This document shows positions 46,611 to 57,415 of a stretch of 64,000 nucleotides of DNA, in pieces. Every line of letters starts with the position of its first letter. The stretch's first letter is position 1. The position numbers were made by a program, and so were the translations under genes. Origin of the DNA: Paracoccaceae bacterium (lineage in GTDB: Bacteria; Pseudomonadota; Alphaproteobacteria; Rhodobacterales; Rhodobacteraceae); the NCBI GenBank assembly GCA_016744015.1, contig JADGFD010000001.1:124001-188000 (forward strand), written 5' to 3'. The notes beneath the pieces are model-generated. The model ran no database searches and had not been told where the DNA came from. It saw only the letters and a program-made list of their open reading frames with translations.

Positions 46611-49600
46611 ATGGGCAAAGCGAACGATAAAAAGTGGGATTTTTGGGTGGATCGCGGGGGCACATTTACTGACATTGTTGCAAAGACTCCGGCTGGTGAA
46701 TTGCGCACCCATAAACTTTTGTCTGAAAATCCAGAGGTTTACCCTGACGCTGCCGTCCACGGCATTCGCGCCCTACTTGGCCTGAATGCTGGTGCTCCAA
46801 TTCCCGCAGGCCAGATTGGTGCTGTGAAGATGGGGACAACCGTCGCCACAAACGCGCTGCTTGAACGCAAAGGCGAACGGACTTTGCTGTTGATCACAAA
46901 GGGTATGCGCGACCTGCTGCGCATCGGATATCAGAACCGCCCGCGCTTGTTCGATCTCAACATCGCGCTTCCTGAACTCCTTTATGATGACGTGATCGAG
47001 ATTGAGGAACGGGTTGATGCAAAGGGTGACATCATTACCCCTCTAAATGCGACCTCTGCTCGTGAAGCTCTGTCGCACGCTTATCGAAAAGGGTACCGCT
47101 CTGTCGCGATTGCTTTGATGCACAGCTATCGTTTTCCAGATCATGAGCAACGCCTTGGTGCGATGGCCGAACAATCCGGCTTTGCCCAAATATCGCTTAG
47201 TCACGAGGCCAGCCCGTTGATCAAACTTGTGTCGCGTGGCGATACCGCAGTGGTGGATGCATATCTGTCCCCAATCTTGCGCCGCTACGTAAAACAGGTG
47301 GCTGATGCTTTAGGCACCACACAAGGTGGATGTGAGCGGTTGATGTTCATGCGCTCCAACGGAGGGCTAACTGACGCGTCCTTGTTTGAGGGGCGCGACG
47401 CGATCCTGTCTGGCCCTGCTGGAGGTGTTGTCGGCATGGTGCGCACTGCGGCCGAGCTTGGGTATAACAAACTTATTGGGTTCGACATGGGGGGGACGTC
47501 CACCGATGTTTGCCACTATGCGGGTGAATTTGAGCGTAGCTTTGAAACCGAGGTCGCAGGCGTGCGGATGCGTGCGCCGATGATGTCTATTCACACCGTT
47601 GCTGCGGGTGGTGGATCAATCCTGTCGTACCGTGATGGACGGATGCAGGTTGGCCCAGAAAGTGCTGGCGCAAACCCCGGTCCTGCTGCGTATCGCCGTG
47701 GCGGGCCGCTCACGGTCACCGATTGCAACGTCTTGCTTGGCAAACTGCAACCAGCCCTGTTCCCGCCAGTTTTCGGGCCGAAAGCAGATGAACCGCTGGA
47801 TGCTGACATTGTGCGCGCAAAATTCAAAACATTGGCCGTGGAAATCGGCGGTCATAGGTCTGTTGAGGACATCGCAGAAGGCTTCCTGCGCATCGCCGTT
47901 GAAAATATGGCCAATGCGATCAAAAAGATATCCGTGCAGCGCGGCTATGATGTGACAAAATACACAATGAACTGCTTTGGCGGTGCGGGTGGGCAACATG
48001 CCTGTCTGGTTGCAGACGCTTTAGGGATGGAAAGCGTCTTTATCCATCCATTTGCGGGCGTCTTGTCTGCGTTTGGCATGGGTTTGGCCGACGTGCGGGC
48101 GATGCGTGAACACCAGTTCGGGATGGGTTTCGATCAGATCAAGAGCGCGCAAATCGTGCTAGACCGGTTGATTAAAGCCGCCAAAGACGAGGTCGCGGGC
48201 CAAGGTATTCCCGCCGACCAGATTACAACCATGACAATGGCGCATATCCGGCCAGATGGGGCGCAGCAAACCCTTCAGGTGCCGTTTAGCACGATGGCCG
48301 AGATGACAAGATCATTTGAAGCAGCGCATATGCAGCGGTTTGGCTTTATCCCGGAAGACGCGACTTTGCTGATCGACGTGCTGACCGCAGAAGCCATTGG
48401 GGTCACTGGTGAGACGGTTAATCTACCCGATACAGCTGTGGCCGCCGGCCCTGCCAAAACAGGGCAGATGTGGGCGCATGGCGCATGGCATGATGTCCCC
48501 ATCATTGACCGCACAACAATGCGCCTTGGCGAAACCGTCCAAGGTCCGGCCATTCTGACAGAGCCAACCGGCACCAATATTCTTGAAACAGATTGGGAGG
48601 CTGAATGTGTGAGTGGCGGCAACCTGATCCTGCGTCGCGTGACAGCCATGACAAGACAAGAGGCGGTCGGCACAAAGGTCGACCCTGTGATGCTTGAGGT
48701 GTTTAACAATCTGTTCATGTCGATTGCCGATCAGATGGGGGCCACGCTGGCCAACACTGCCTATTCTGTGAATATCAAAGAACGCTATGACTTTTCCTGC
48801 GCGATCTTTGGTGAAGCGGGTGATTTGGTCGCCAATGCGCCGCACGTCCCTGTGCACCTTGGCTCCATGTCCGAAAGCGTGCGGGTGATCTTGCGCCAGA
48901 ACAAAGGTAAAATCCGGCCCGGCGATGTGTTTATGATGAACAACCCGTTTAACGGCGGCACTCATTTACCCGATGTAACGGTTATCACCCCAGTCTTCGA
49001 TGATGCAGGCGAGCGGATTATCTACACGGTCGCTAGTCGTGGTCACCACGCGGACATTGGTGGCAAAACGCCGGGATCTGCCCCACCTGACAGCCGTGTT
49101 ATCGAAGAAGAAGGCGTCTTGATTGATAACTTCCTGTTGGTGAAACAAGGCCAGTTGCGAGATGCCGAGACACGCGCCCTACTTGCGTCTGGCAAATATC
49201 CGTGTCGCAACGTGGATCAGAACATGGCGGACCTGTCCGCCCAAATCGCCGCAAACGCCACTGGTGCGGGTGAGTTGACGAAAATCACGCGGCAATTCGG
49301 GCTTGATACAGTGCACGCCTACATGGGCCATGTTCAGGATAACGCAGAGGAAAGTGTCCGGCGTGTTCTAGATGTGCTGCGCGACGGCTCGTTCACCTAT
49401 CCGCTCGATAGCGGCGATCAAATCAAGGTGGCAATCACTGTCGACAAACCAAACCGGCAGGCCACAATCGACTTCACTGGCACATCCGCACAGAGCGCGT
49501 TTAACTATAACGCGCCTATGGCAATCTGCCGTGCGGTCGTTCTGTATGTGTTTCGCACGCTTGTCGGCAGCGACATCCCGATGAACGAAGGCTGTCTAAA

Positions 49601-50213
49601 CCCCCTCAAGCTGATCGTCCCGGAGGGAAGCATGATCAATCCAAAATCGCCCGCCGCCGTGATCTCGGGCAATACCGAAGTGAGCCAAGCGATTGCAGAT
49701 ACACTTTATGGCGCAGTTGGTGTGATTGCAGGCAGCCAAGGGACGATGAATAATTTTGTCTATGGCAACGACGTGCACCAAAATTATGAAACCATCTGTG
49801 GCGGCACTGGGGCTGGCGATGGCTTTCATGGCACAAGCGCGGTCCACAGCCATATGACCAACACACGTATGACCGATCCCGAAGTCTTGGAAACGCGTTT
49901 TCCGGTACGTGTTGACGAATTTTCGATCCGCAGTGGCTCAGGTGGTATTGGCACCTATTGCGGGGGTAATGGTATCGTCAGGAAATTGCGCTTCCTTGAA
50001 CCAATGACAGTCACAGTTCTGTCCTCACACCGCAGTGTGCCGACGCATGGGGCCGCTGGCGGCGGAAGCGGTGCTGTCGGCGAAAACAGCGTCATGCGTG
50101 CAAACGGCAAAGTCGAAAACCTAATGGGCAATGATGAGGCACAACTCGATATTGATGATGTGTTTGTTATGAAAACGCCGGGTGGCGGCGGATATGGGAG
50201 GGTCAAATCATGA
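46611..50213 (+). CDS. Fused hydantoinase A/B, 5-oxoprolinase type
   Basis: 1200 residues. The N-terminal half is HyuA-like with an ASKHA-type nucleotide fold ([26 protein letters not shown]). From about residue 685 it is HyuB-like ([51 protein letters not shown]). Full-length A-B fusion matches ATP-dependent 5-oxoprolinase, which opens 5-oxoproline to glutamate; N-methylhydantoinase or acetophenone-carboxylase relatives are alternatives. AGGGAGA precedes ATG 46611. The stop overlaps the start of a decayed glutamate dehydrogenase. Confidence 0.88.
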   Translation: MGKANDKKWDFWVDRGGTFTDIVAKTPAGELRTHKLLSENPEVYPDAAVHGIRALLGLNAGAPIPAGQIGAVKMGTTVATNALLERKGERTLLLITKGMRDLLRIGYQNRPRLFDLNIALPELLYDDVIEIEERVDAKGDIITPLNATSAREALSHAYRKGYRSVAIALMHSYRFPDHEQRLGAMAEQSGFAQISLSHEASPLIKLVSRGDTAVVDAYLSPILRRYVKQVADALGTTQGGCERLMFMRSNGGLTDASLFEGRDAILSGPAGGVVGMVRTAAELGYNKLIGFDMGGTSTDVCHYAGEFERSFETEVAGVRMRAPMMSIHTVAAGGGSILSYRDGRMQVGPESAGANPGPAAYRRGGPLTVTDCNVLLGKLQPALFPPVFGPKADEPLDADIVRAKFKTLAVEIGGHRSVEDIAEGFLRIAVENMANAIKKISVQRGYDVTKYTMNCFGGAGGQHACLVADALGMESVFIHPFAGVLSAFGMGLADVRAMREHQFGMGFDQIKSAQIVLDRLIKAAKDEVAGQGIPADQITTMTMAHIRPDGAQQTLQVPFSTMAEMTRSFEAAHMQRFGFIPEDATLLIDVLTAEAIGVTGETVNLPDTAVAAGPAKTGQMWAHGAWHDVPIIDRTTMRLGETVQGPAILTEPTGTNILETDWEAECVSGGNLILRRVTAMTRQEAVGTKVDPVMLEVFNNLFMSIADQMGATLANTAYSVNIKERYDFSCAIFGEAGDLVANAPHVPVHLGSMSESVRVILRQNKGKIRPGDVFMMNNPFNGGTHLPDVTVITPVFDDAGERIIYTVASRGHHADIGGKTPGSAPPDSRVIEEEGVLIDNFLLVKQGQLRDAETRALLASGKYPCRNVDQNMADLSAQIAANATGAGELTKITRQFGLDTVHAYMGHVQDNAEESVRRVLDVLRDGSFTYPLDSGDQIKVAITVDKPNRQATIDFTGTSAQSAFNYNAPMAICRAVVLYVFRTLVGSDIPMNEGCLNPLKLIVPEGSMINPKSPAAVISGNTEVSQAIADTLYGAVGVIAGSQGTMNNFVYGNDVHQNYETICGGTGAGDGFHGTSAVHSHMTNTRMTDPEVLETRFPVRVDEFSIRSGSGGIGTYCGGNGIVRKLRFLEPMTVTVLSSHRSVPTHGAAGGGSGAVGENSVMRANGKVENLMGNDEAQLDIDDVFVMKTPGGGGYGRVKS

Positions 50214-50775
50214 GTGACAATTTTTTAAAAGACGTAGAGTCGATGTATGATACCGCCGCAGAAAACCTCGGCTTACCCGAAGGCCCCGCCGAAGAATAAA
50301 AGTTTGCAAGGCAACTTACGTGACGCGATTTGCTGTGCGACTGCGGGGGCGCATGTTTACTTTTCGCGGAGGGCGCGCGGCCCATTCTACGAGTGAAGGC
50401 CCGGCCAAAGGTGGCATTAGATACGCGCCAAATGTCAATCAGGACGAGGTCGAAGCTCTTGCCGCGCTGATGACTTACAAATGTGCCCTTTGGCGGCTCG
50501 AAGGGGCAGTTGAGATCGACCCCACTGAATGGGAACCTTACGCGTTAGAAAAAAATCACGCGGCGGGTCGCACAAGAGTTGATGCGTCACGGATTTCTAG
50601 CCTCCGCGATAAATGTTCCGGCCCCCGGCATGGGCACCAATCAACAAACCATGATGTGGATTGCCGACGAATACCGCCGTTACAAGCCCGAAGATATCAA
50701 CAGCATGGGCTGCGTTATAGCACTACTGTTGCAGGTGACGGTGTCAAAGGGCGGACCGAAGCTGTAAAAAGCAAA
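50210..50775 (+). pseudogene. gdhA: Decayed, truncated glutamate dehydrogenase
   Basis: From the ATG at 50210: [20 protein letters not shown], then a frameshift after AEE; a second frame gives RFAVRLRGRMFTFRGGRAAH, KGGIRYAPNVNQDEVEALAA and LMTYKCAL; a third gives INVPAPGMGTNQQTMMWIAD and EDINSMGC. Similarity stops after GRTEA, so the catalytic C-terminal half is missing. ATGA coupling to the oxoprolinase gene suggests the two once worked in sequence (5-oxoproline to glutamate to 2-oxoglutarate). Confidence 0.85.
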
Positions 50776-50843
50776 GGCGAGGGTGAAAAATATAGCGCCG
50801 TAAAGGGCAAAATCGGCCATGGCATGGCCCCAGATAGACTATG

Positions 50844-51989
50844 TTAGGGGGCAAGCAAACTCTCATATCGTTCATCTGTTAGGGTTTTGAGGAAGGCGAC
50901 GAGGGCGTCGATGCGCTGGTCTTCCAGGGCGGGGCCGTCGGTTAGGATGTCTAGCTCGACGGTTGCGGGGGCCTCTGGATTGGCCCATTGCATTCCGGTT
51001 TCGGGGTTGATCTGGCGGGCATCAGCACTGCTGTTATATTTGTTATAAAACAGGATCACCGTGCGCAGGTCGGTGAACACGCCATTATGCATATAGGGGC
51101 CGGTGACGGCGATATTGCGCAGGGTGGGCGTGCGGAATTTGCCGTCTTGGGCCGGGTCATTTACCACCGGATTGCCCAGCAGGCCGTGGTCGATGGTGGT
51201 GAGATCAACGCCGTTGATTTCGCGGCCCATTACGTTGGTCGGCACGCCGATATTGTAGTAGCGGTAGTCGCTAAAGGTCTCGCCCGTGGCTAGCGGAGAC
51301 GTGTGAAGCTGGTGGCACTGGTTGCAGTTGGTGAATTGCTCTGAGAAGAACAATAGGCGACCCAGTTCCTCCTCATTGGTCAGGGTGTAGTCTCCGCTTA
51401 AATAGCGGTCGTATTTACTGTCAAACGGGGCGAACTCATCTGTGCGTTCATAGGCGGCGATGGCTTGTGCCATGGCGGCGTAGGCTGCATCGGGTTGTGC
51501 CATTATATCAGCGCCAAACAGCGCTTGCATGGTGGCCACATAATCGGGGTTTTCGGCCAGTCGTGCCACGACGCTGGCTTTATCTGGCATGCCCATTTCA
51601 ATGGGGTTCAACGGCGGACCACCAGCTTGGCCTGCTAGGTCAGCCTCGCGGCCATCAAGGAATTGGCCGCCTATATAGTAACCCTCTTCGGTTTGGGCAA
51701 AGGGCGGGGAGAACATGGCATAAGCCGCCGTGGGGGCGTTGCGATCACCAAAGGAATGGCCGTCATCGCCAAGGGAAAACGCGTTGCCGGGCATGGCGGT
51801 GCGCGCATCAATAAAGCCGTTAACTGGGTCATGGCAGGTGGCGCAGGATTGCGTGCGGTTGGCAGACAGGTTTGGGTCAAAAAACAAGGCTTCTCCCAAA
51901 GTTTCAACGCTGTCAAACGTGGCTTGAGCATTGGCGGTGCTGGCGCAGAACAGGGCAAATAGGCTGGCTTTTGAGAGAAGGTTAAGCAT
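50844..51989 (-). CDS. Dihaem cytochrome c peroxidase family protein (MauG/CcpA-like)
   Basis: 381 residues with a signal peptide (ends STANAQA) and two haem motifs, CATCH at residues 49-53 and CNQCH at 222-226. Periplasmic. Family members reduce peroxide or carry out protein oxidation. Last gene of the imelysin operon, where such a protein recurs next to DUF1513 and dihaem oxidoreductase genes. Confidence 0.9.
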   Translation of the reverse strand: MLNLLSKASLFALFCASTANAQATFDSVETLGEALFFDPNLSANRTQSCATCHDPVNGFIDARTAMPGNAFSLGDDGHSFGDRNAPTAAYAMFSPPFAQTEEGYYIGGQFLDGREADLAGQAGGPPLNPIEMGMPDKASVVARLAENPDYVATMQALFGADIMAQPDAAYAAMAQAIAAYERTDEFAPFDSKYDRYLSGDYTLTNEEELGRLLFFSEQFTNCNQCHQLHTSPLATGETFSDYRYYNIGVPTNVMGREINGVDLTTIDHGLLGNPVVNDPAQDGKFRTPTLRNIAVTGPYMHNGVFTDLRTVILFYNKYNSSADARQINPETGMQWANPEAPATVELDILTDGPALEDQRIDALVAFLKTLTDERYESLLAP

Positions 51990-51998
51990 CTGTTTTCC

Positions 51999-53060
51999 TT
52001 AATTTATCGAGACCAAGTGATTGTCCCATGATAGCGTGGTTGTATGCGATAAGAGGGTTTCGGTGGTGCCATCAAGCCGCACCACATGGCCCAACCCGTC
52101 CGTAGCCGTAAATGCGGCACCAAAAGACGCCAGGCCACAGATATCTGGCCGCCTGAATTCAGCTTGCAGCGCGGTAGTTTCCACATCAAAAATCTGCGCC
52201 ACGCCGCCGCGAGGCGAGGTGATGCCGACGCTGTTTTGCGCAAAGGCAATGCTGCCGGCATAGCCCTTTAGCCAGCGGTGCTGCGCGGGGGCGGCTTTGA
52301 TATCTACCGGCTGTTCACCCATTCGGTGCAGCGCTAAAAGGGGGGGCACCTCTGCCACATCCCCCTGCCATTGCATCGCCATACCCACCAGCCCATCGGT
52401 GCGCACCGCAATATGGCGGATAGAGTTTTTTGGGTGTGGCAACGTGACCATTTCCAGCACCTCGCCCAAGGGGGAAAGATAGCTGAGGTTGGGCAACATG
52501 GTGTCAATATTTAGTTTGGCGCGGCCGGTATCCGGGTGGGTATGAATGCCGCCATTGGCGACGATCAACGTTTCAGACTCCGGCAGCCGCAGAATTTCAT
52601 GCGGGCCAATGCCGTTGGAGGGGAAGCTCCCGACGCGCCGGTAATTTTCCCAAACGCCGATAACGCCTTCGCCCGTCTCAATGTGGTTTTCGGTGGTGAA
52701 CAGGGTGTTGCCATCAGCAGAATACGCCCCATGGCCGTAAAAATGGTGGCCCGTCGGGGCTTGAATTTGGGTGATTTCAGCGCCTGTTACACAGTCTAGC
52801 ACAATGGCGTAAGTCCCCGGGCGGCGGGCAAAAGCTACGGCAATGGGCTGGGTTGGGTGCGCCGCAGCCGCGTGGCCTCGGGTTGGCAGCGGGATGGAAA
52901 ACCTGATTTGCCCCGCCGGGTCCAACCCAAATAGCGCATAGCTACCATCGGCCCGTTTTGCGGCTGACAAATAGGACGGGTTGCCCGCGTCAGCCCATGT
53001 CAGGCTTGGCAGGGCAAAAGCCGCCAGTGCCGTTTGTAAAAATCCGCGCCGCGATGCCAT
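51999..53060 (-). CDS. DUF1513 beta-propeller-like protein, Tat-exported
   Basis: 353 residues with a twin-arginine signal (SRRGFLQTALAAFALP). The body matches DUF1513: HHFYGHGAYSADGNTLFTTE and NGIGPHEILRLPESETLIVA. Unknown function, but regularly found with imelysins in iron-regulated clusters. Nine bases upstream of the peroxidase gene. Confidence 0.88.
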   Translation of the reverse strand: MASRRGFLQTALAAFALPSLTWADAGNPSYLSAAKRADGSYALFGLDPAGQIRFSIPLPTRGHAAAAHPTQPIAVAFARRPGTYAIVLDCVTGAEITQIQAPTGHHFYGHGAYSADGNTLFTTENHIETGEGVIGVWENYRRVGSFPSNGIGPHEILRLPESETLIVANGGIHTHPDTGRAKLNIDTMLPNLSYLSPLGEVLEMVTLPHPKNSIRHIAVRTDGLVGMAMQWQGDVAEVPPLLALHRMGEQPVDIKAAPAQHRWLKGYAGSIAFAQNSVGITSPRGGVAQIFDVETTALQAEFRRPDICGLASFGAAFTATDGLGHVVRLDGTTETLLSHTTTLSWDNHLVSIN

Positions 53061-53062
53061 TT

Positions 53063-54061
53063 TTAGTCTCCGTCAAGCGCGTTAAAGCCGGGGTTTACCC
53101 CAAGCGCGGGGCCAAATTCATCGGTGATCAGGGTCATTGAGGAGATAATGCTGCTTTGCAATGCTTCAGCCCGAAAGCGGCCATTAACCGTGGCCACTCC
53201 CACCAAAATTGGGTCATCCAGATTTTGCGCTAGCCGCAACGAAAGCGCTAATCCTGCGTCTACCTGTTGGCCAAGGCCACCGCCGACATGGGCGGTTAGT
53301 ATATTGGCAAGCTCGGCACTGGCCTGCAATGCCACAATAATATTGCGCTGGGAGCGGCCTGAGCGGCGGGCTTCGGCGCGATTGGGGCGGGGGCGCTCAA
53401 AACTGCCCATCGGGCGGCCCAAACGCTGGGCTTGGGTGAACTCCATGCCGGTGAGCACGGCCTTAAAAAGCTCCTGAATGCCTTCGGATTCGCTTAGGTA
53501 AACGGGGTTGGTTTCGCTACCGGCGGTGATTAGGTAATCGCCGTATTCGGCTTGCCAGTCTTGCAAAATAGCATCAGCCATATCTGAAATATCCGCCGTA
53601 ATAGCCTGCACGAGGCGGCAGGTGTAGTCGGCGTCGGCATCCGCAAAACGCGGGTCATACAGCAGCATATCCAGCGCAAAAAAACCGCGCCCGGCAATTG
53701 AGGTTTGGCTGTAGTTTTCCAGCGGTTGTTGGCTTGCGATCAGCCTATCCAAGGCCTTGGCGGTAAAGCCCTTTTTGTCCGGCCAAAAGGCCATGGCAAA
53801 GGCGCGGTTTTCCTCCTCAGAGGGGCCAAAGCGCAGGTGGGTAACGCCGACCCATGCGTCAAAGCCGGTATGATATGCGGCGCGCAGGGGGGCGCTGGTG
53901 AGCGCACAGTCTTGGAGTGCAGCCTGTTCCAATGCCTCCGCCGTATCGGCTACGGCCTGATAGCGCGGAATAATATGGCCATTCACCGCTGTTTCCATCA
54001 AGCTTGGCTGGGCCAGCGCTGGCAGGGGCAATAGGGCTGCAATCAGGGCTAAATGTCTCAT
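53063..54061 (-). CDS. Imelysin-family periplasmic protein, variant
   Basis: 332 residues with signal peptide MRHLALIAALLPLPALAQ. The imelysin fold is suggested by HTGFDAWVGVTHLRFGPSEE and FWPDKKGFTAKAL. In place of the GxHxxE motif it has GRGFFALDMLLYD, so the metal-site residues differ from the paralogue upstream. Overlaps the dihaem oxidoreductase gene by 4 bases. Confidence 0.87.
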   Translation of the reverse strand: MRHLALIAALLPLPALAQPSLMETAVNGHIIPRYQAVADTAEALEQAALQDCALTSAPLRAAYHTGFDAWVGVTHLRFGPSEEENRAFAMAFWPDKKGFTAKALDRLIASQQPLENYSQTSIAGRGFFALDMLLYDPRFADADADYTCRLVQAITADISDMADAILQDWQAEYGDYLITAGSETNPVYLSESEGIQELFKAVLTGMEFTQAQRLGRPMGSFERPRPNRAEARRSGRSQRNIIVALQASAELANILTAHVGGGLGQQVDAGLALSLRLAQNLDDPILVGVATVNGRFRAEALQSSIISSMTLITDEFGPALGVNPGFNALDGD

Positions 54062-55566
54062 AGGCTCTCCAAAAATGCGATCAGGGCGGCGCGGTCAACG
54101 GCGGGCATTTTGACAACGGCATCCCGCGAAGCTTGGGCTTCACCGCCATGCCATAACACGGCTTCCAGCAGGTTGCGAGCGCGGCCGTCATGCAAGAAAT
54201 AGGTGTGGCCGCTCACGGTTTCGGTTAGGCCGATACCCCAAAGCGGCGGGGTGCGCCACTCAACGCCCGTGGCACGGCCATCGGGGCGATTATCAGCCAA
54301 GCCGTCGCCCATATCGTGCAGCAAAAGGTCAGAATAGGGCCAGATAAGCTGAAAGCTTTGCTCGGGTTGGTCGGCCAGCCGATGGGTCACAAATTTGGGC
54401 GTGTGGCAGGCAACGCAGCCGGTTTCGTAAAACACCTGCTTGCCGTGCAAAACCTGTGGGTCATCCACATTGCGCCGCACGGGCACGGCTATGTTACGCA
54501 CAAACAGCGCCGTCATTTCTAGCGATTCAGGTGTGATTTCTAACCCGCCGTAAATAGCCTCTCCGCCATGCGGGGCGGCGCGACATTCGGTTTGCGCTTG
54601 CGAGCATTCGCCCCATGTTTGCGGGTTAATGTGGTTGCCAATACCCAGATCCCCCACAAAGGCATCTGCCGTTTGTTGCAGGATCGTTGGCTCATTGGCC
54701 TTGAGGCTAAAGCGCCCCAGCAGCGGCTGGTCAAACTCTTTTGACCACAAGATATTCGCGCGGCCAGATATGCCATCGCCGTTCTCATCATCCGGGTCCG
54801 CATTGGCCAAAATATCTGCCGCGGGTATCGCCTCTAGCAGGCCAAGCCCCAGCATAGGCGGGGCCACGCGGGGGGAAAACATGGTGGTGGTATGCAGCGG
54901 GCCATAGGCTAGGTTATCCGCTGTGTAAGTTGGCGCGCGCAAGGAAACCACGGTGCCGTCGGCCAGTGTGACCTCGGTTTCTGTATAGCTGATATTCAAG
55001 CTGTATTCGGCGGCATGGCCCACGGTGGCGAAGTCTTGCAGTTGGTGGCCATAAGTCGGCTCTGGCAGGGTGGCGATATACCCCTCGATATCCGGTGCCT
55101 CACCGCCCATAAGAGACAGTCGCATAAGCATCGAAACCGCGTTATCCTCAGGGCTTTCAGGCGGGTGGCCACGGCCATTGCCCGGGTGGCACTGGGCGCA
55201 AGAGCGGGCGTTATAAAGCGGGCCGAGGCCGTTTGAGGCCAGCGTGGCCGAAGGGCTGGACACCCAGAGTTTTTCAAAAAATGCGGTGCCGATGGCAAAA
55301 TCCATGCCGTGTTCATCGGTGAGATTACTGGACGGATGGTTGAAGGCATTGGCGTCTGACGGCGCAAGCGAGGTGGTGGCACCGCCTGCCATGCGCTCAA
55401 AGGCTTCGGCTTGGGTGAAACTTGTCGTAGGGGAGATAACGGCGGCAATCCGCAGGGCTTCCGCTGGGGTGCGAGGCACCAGATTCAAGTGCGGATCGGC
55501 GGTTTGGCTCGTGGCTGGCAAATACCCTGCGCAAAAAACGGCAAAGGCAAGCGTGGCGATTTTCAT
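54058..55566 (-). CDS. Dihaem oxidoreductase (DUF1111 family)
   Basis: 502 residues, signal peptide MKIATLAFAVFCAGYLPATS. Haem motifs CAQCHPGNGRG and CVACHTPKF are present, with GEAIYGGLEITPESLEMTALFVRN typical of the family (called thiol oxidoreductases in older annotation). Periplasmic. Start 55566; the upstream frame crosses the tandem hairpins. Confidence 0.9.
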   Translation of the reverse strand: MKIATLAFAVFCAGYLPATSQTADPHLNLVPRTPAEALRIAAVISPTTSFTQAEAFERMAGGATTSLAPSDANAFNHPSSNLTDEHGMDFAIGTAFFEKLWVSSPSATLASNGLGPLYNARSCAQCHPGNGRGHPPESPEDNAVSMLMRLSLMGGEAPDIEGYIATLPEPTYGHQLQDFATVGHAAEYSLNISYTETEVTLADGTVVSLRAPTYTADNLAYGPLHTTTMFSPRVAPPMLGLGLLEAIPAADILANADPDDENGDGISGRANILWSKEFDQPLLGRFSLKANEPTILQQTADAFVGDLGIGNHINPQTWGECSQAQTECRAAPHGGEAIYGGLEITPESLEMTALFVRNIAVPVRRNVDDPQVLHGKQVFYETGCVACHTPKFVTHRLADQPEQSFQLIWPYSDLLLHDMGDGLADNRPDGRATGVEWRTPPLWGIGLTETVSGHTYFLHDGRARNLLEAVLWHGGEAQASRDAVVKMPAVDRAALIAFLESL

Positions 55567-55588
55567 GGTCTTATGTCCGTTTGGGTGT

Positions 55589-55659
55589 CCAGCGCGCACC
55601 CCCGAAAGGATGCACGCGGTCTTTTTTCCAGCGCGCACCCCGGCGGGGATGCACGCGGT
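55589..55659. repeat. Tandem pair of 32-base hairpin repeats
   Basis: Two units starting CCAGCGCGCACCCC and ending GATGCACGCGGT (55589-55620 and 55628-55659), differing at four central bases and 39 bases apart. Each can fold as an imperfect GCGxGCAxCCCC stem. They lie between the IrpA-type imelysin and the dihaem oxidoreductase genes and could act as an attenuator or mRNA-stability element. Confidence 0.7.
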
Positions 55660-55663
55660 TCTT

Positions 55664-56926
55664 CTATTCGAACACAGCGCTTGGATTATCCAAGCTATCT
55701 GAGCCTTCGAATTCGATGGCGCTAAGGGCCAGCGCGTTTACGGCACGCTCAGTCGATTTGGCCTGTTGCACAAAGCCGTTAACCCCGCCCATAACCAGCG
55801 CGTTACCCGCAGCATTATCAGCCGCTAGCATTTGGTCATAAGACATGCCCGCCTCGGCGGCGACCTTAAGCTTGGTCAAAGCGGCCATGGTGGCGGCAAT
55901 GTCAGCGGTCAGCGCGGCGGCGACTTCGGCGTCTGACATGGCCACAAGGTCGGCCACGGATGCGCCCTCAACGACCACACCATCAATGCCGGTATAGCTA
56001 CCCAGATAGATGTTTTGCACGCCCAAGCCGTCATAATAATGGCTGTTATGGGTGTTGTCTGAGAAGCAATCATGCTCCTCTTCGGGGTCGTTCAGCATCA
56101 GGCCAAGGCGCATACGCTCACCAGCTACTTCGCCGTAGGAAAGGCTGCCCATGCCGGTTAGAATGGTCGAAATCCCTGCGTCTTCGTCCTCCGTTAGCGC
56201 CATGCGGGCTGCACCAGCGCCGCCCCATTGCTCAACCATCCACTCAAGGTCGGTTACCAGCAAAGCCGAGGCGGCTACGAGGTAATCCCCACGGCGATCA
56301 CAGTTGCCATTGGTGCAATCTGTCCCCGCAGCATAATCGGTCCAAGAGCGGTTACCCGCGCCATGCTCGGTGCCGTTCAGGTCTTGGCCCCAGAGCAAAA
56401 ACTCGATGGCGTGATAGCCGCGAGACACATTGCTTTCAATCTCGTCAGCTTCAAACAGGGTGTCGCCGATCAGCTCTGCATTGATGGTGGAGGCGTCAAC
56501 GCTTTGGCCACCCACAACAACGGACGTATTTGCAATCACGTTTAGCGCTGCATATTCGTTTTCGTCAGTTGCGCCGCCATAGCTGGTGTCCACATAGTCG
56601 ATCAACCCTTCATCAAGCGGCCAAGCGTTCACAAGGCCTTCCCAGTCATCCACAATCGCGTTGCCAAAACGGTAAACTTCGGTTTGCTGATAAGGCACAC
56701 GCGCGGCCAGCCATGCGGCTTTGGCGGCTTGCAGGTTTTCTGCTGACGGGTCAGCCACCAGCGCCTGAACGGCGCTATCCAGCACCCGCGCCAAAGTTAG
56801 CGAATCGCCAAAATTTGCTTGCGCAATATTGGCGTAATTATCAAGCACCTCTGCTTTTGTTACGGCCAAAGCCGGGGCAGCTGCAAGCATGGCAAGCGCG
56901 GCGGCTGTGGTGAATAGGGATTTCAT
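55664..56926 (-). CDS. Imelysin-family iron-regulated protein (IrpA-like)
   Basis: 420 residues with signal peptide MKSLFTTAAALAMLAAAPALA. The imelysin motif GYHAIEFLLWGQDLNG (GxHxxE) is near residue 168, with VPYQQTEVYRFGNA upstream. A cysteine-rich loop TDCTNGNCD is also typical of IrpA. Likely periplasmic or surface iron-related protein; exact ligand unknown. 97 bases separate it from the next gene. Confidence 0.92.
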   Translation of the reverse strand: MKSLFTTAAALAMLAAAPALAVTKAEVLDNYANIAQANFGDSLTLARVLDSAVQALVADPSAENLQAAKAAWLAARVPYQQTEVYRFGNAIVDDWEGLVNAWPLDEGLIDYVDTSYGGATDENEYAALNVIANTSVVVGGQSVDASTINAELIGDTLFEADEIESNVSRGYHAIEFLLWGQDLNGTEHGAGNRSWTDYAAGTDCTNGNCDRRGDYLVAASALLVTDLEWMVEQWGGAGAARMALTEDEDAGISTILTGMGSLSYGEVAGERMRLGLMLNDPEEEHDCFSDNTHNSHYYDGLGVQNIYLGSYTGIDGVVVEGASVADLVAMSDAEVAAALTADIAATMAALTKLKVAAEAGMSYDQMLAADNAAGNALVMGGVNGFVQQAKSTERAVNALALSAIEFEGSDSLDNPSAVFE

Positions 56927-56947
56927 AGATTGTGTCCTTTCAAAGAC

Positions 56948-57415
56948 TTAGTGTTTGGTATTCGAAAAACGCTCGGGCCTGAAGGCGGGCTGCACCATTT
57001 GGGACAGAGCCAGCCCCACAGGGCCTGCCATATGGGCGGCGACCACGGCCATATCGGGGCGCATAAAATTGCTGGCCAGAAGCATGGCGTCTTCCTGCTC
57101 ACCCAAAGCGGCGGCCACGATAAAATTGGCAAAGGCGCATTCGTCGCCACCAACGCAGTTGCATTTAAGCTGATGGCGCTGCAAGGGGCGGCGGGAATGG
57201 ATTAGCACCATCGACATCAGCTTTTCAAACTGTGCCATTTGGTTGCGGCCACTTTTCTTGCCATAATGGCCATGAAAATCGCGCCAGATAGAGGCCTGCC
57301 CCTCGGGGCTATCGCACCAAAGGCGTAGATACATAACCGTGGCGGCTTCCAACCGTGGAAGCTCGTCTAGCAAGCCAACCGGCGCAGCTCCGCGCGTTTC
57401 GTAGCCCGCACTCAT
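56948..57415 (-). CDS. Conserved unknown protein linked to HemP
   Basis: 155 residues, helical, no signal peptide. A cysteine cluster KCNCVGGDECAFANF could bind a metal or haem. I do not recognise the family. Its start overlaps the HemP gene by 4 bases, so it is probably made together with HemP and acts in the cytoplasm on haem or iron. Confidence 0.75.
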   Translation of the reverse strand: MSAGYETRGAAPVGLLDELPRLEAATVMYLRLWCDSPEGQASIWRDFHGHYGKKSGRNQMAQFEKLMSMVLIHSRRPLQRHQLKCNCVGGDECAFANFIVAAALGEQEDAMLLASNFMRPDMAVVAAHMAGPVGLALSQMVQPAFRPERFSNTKH

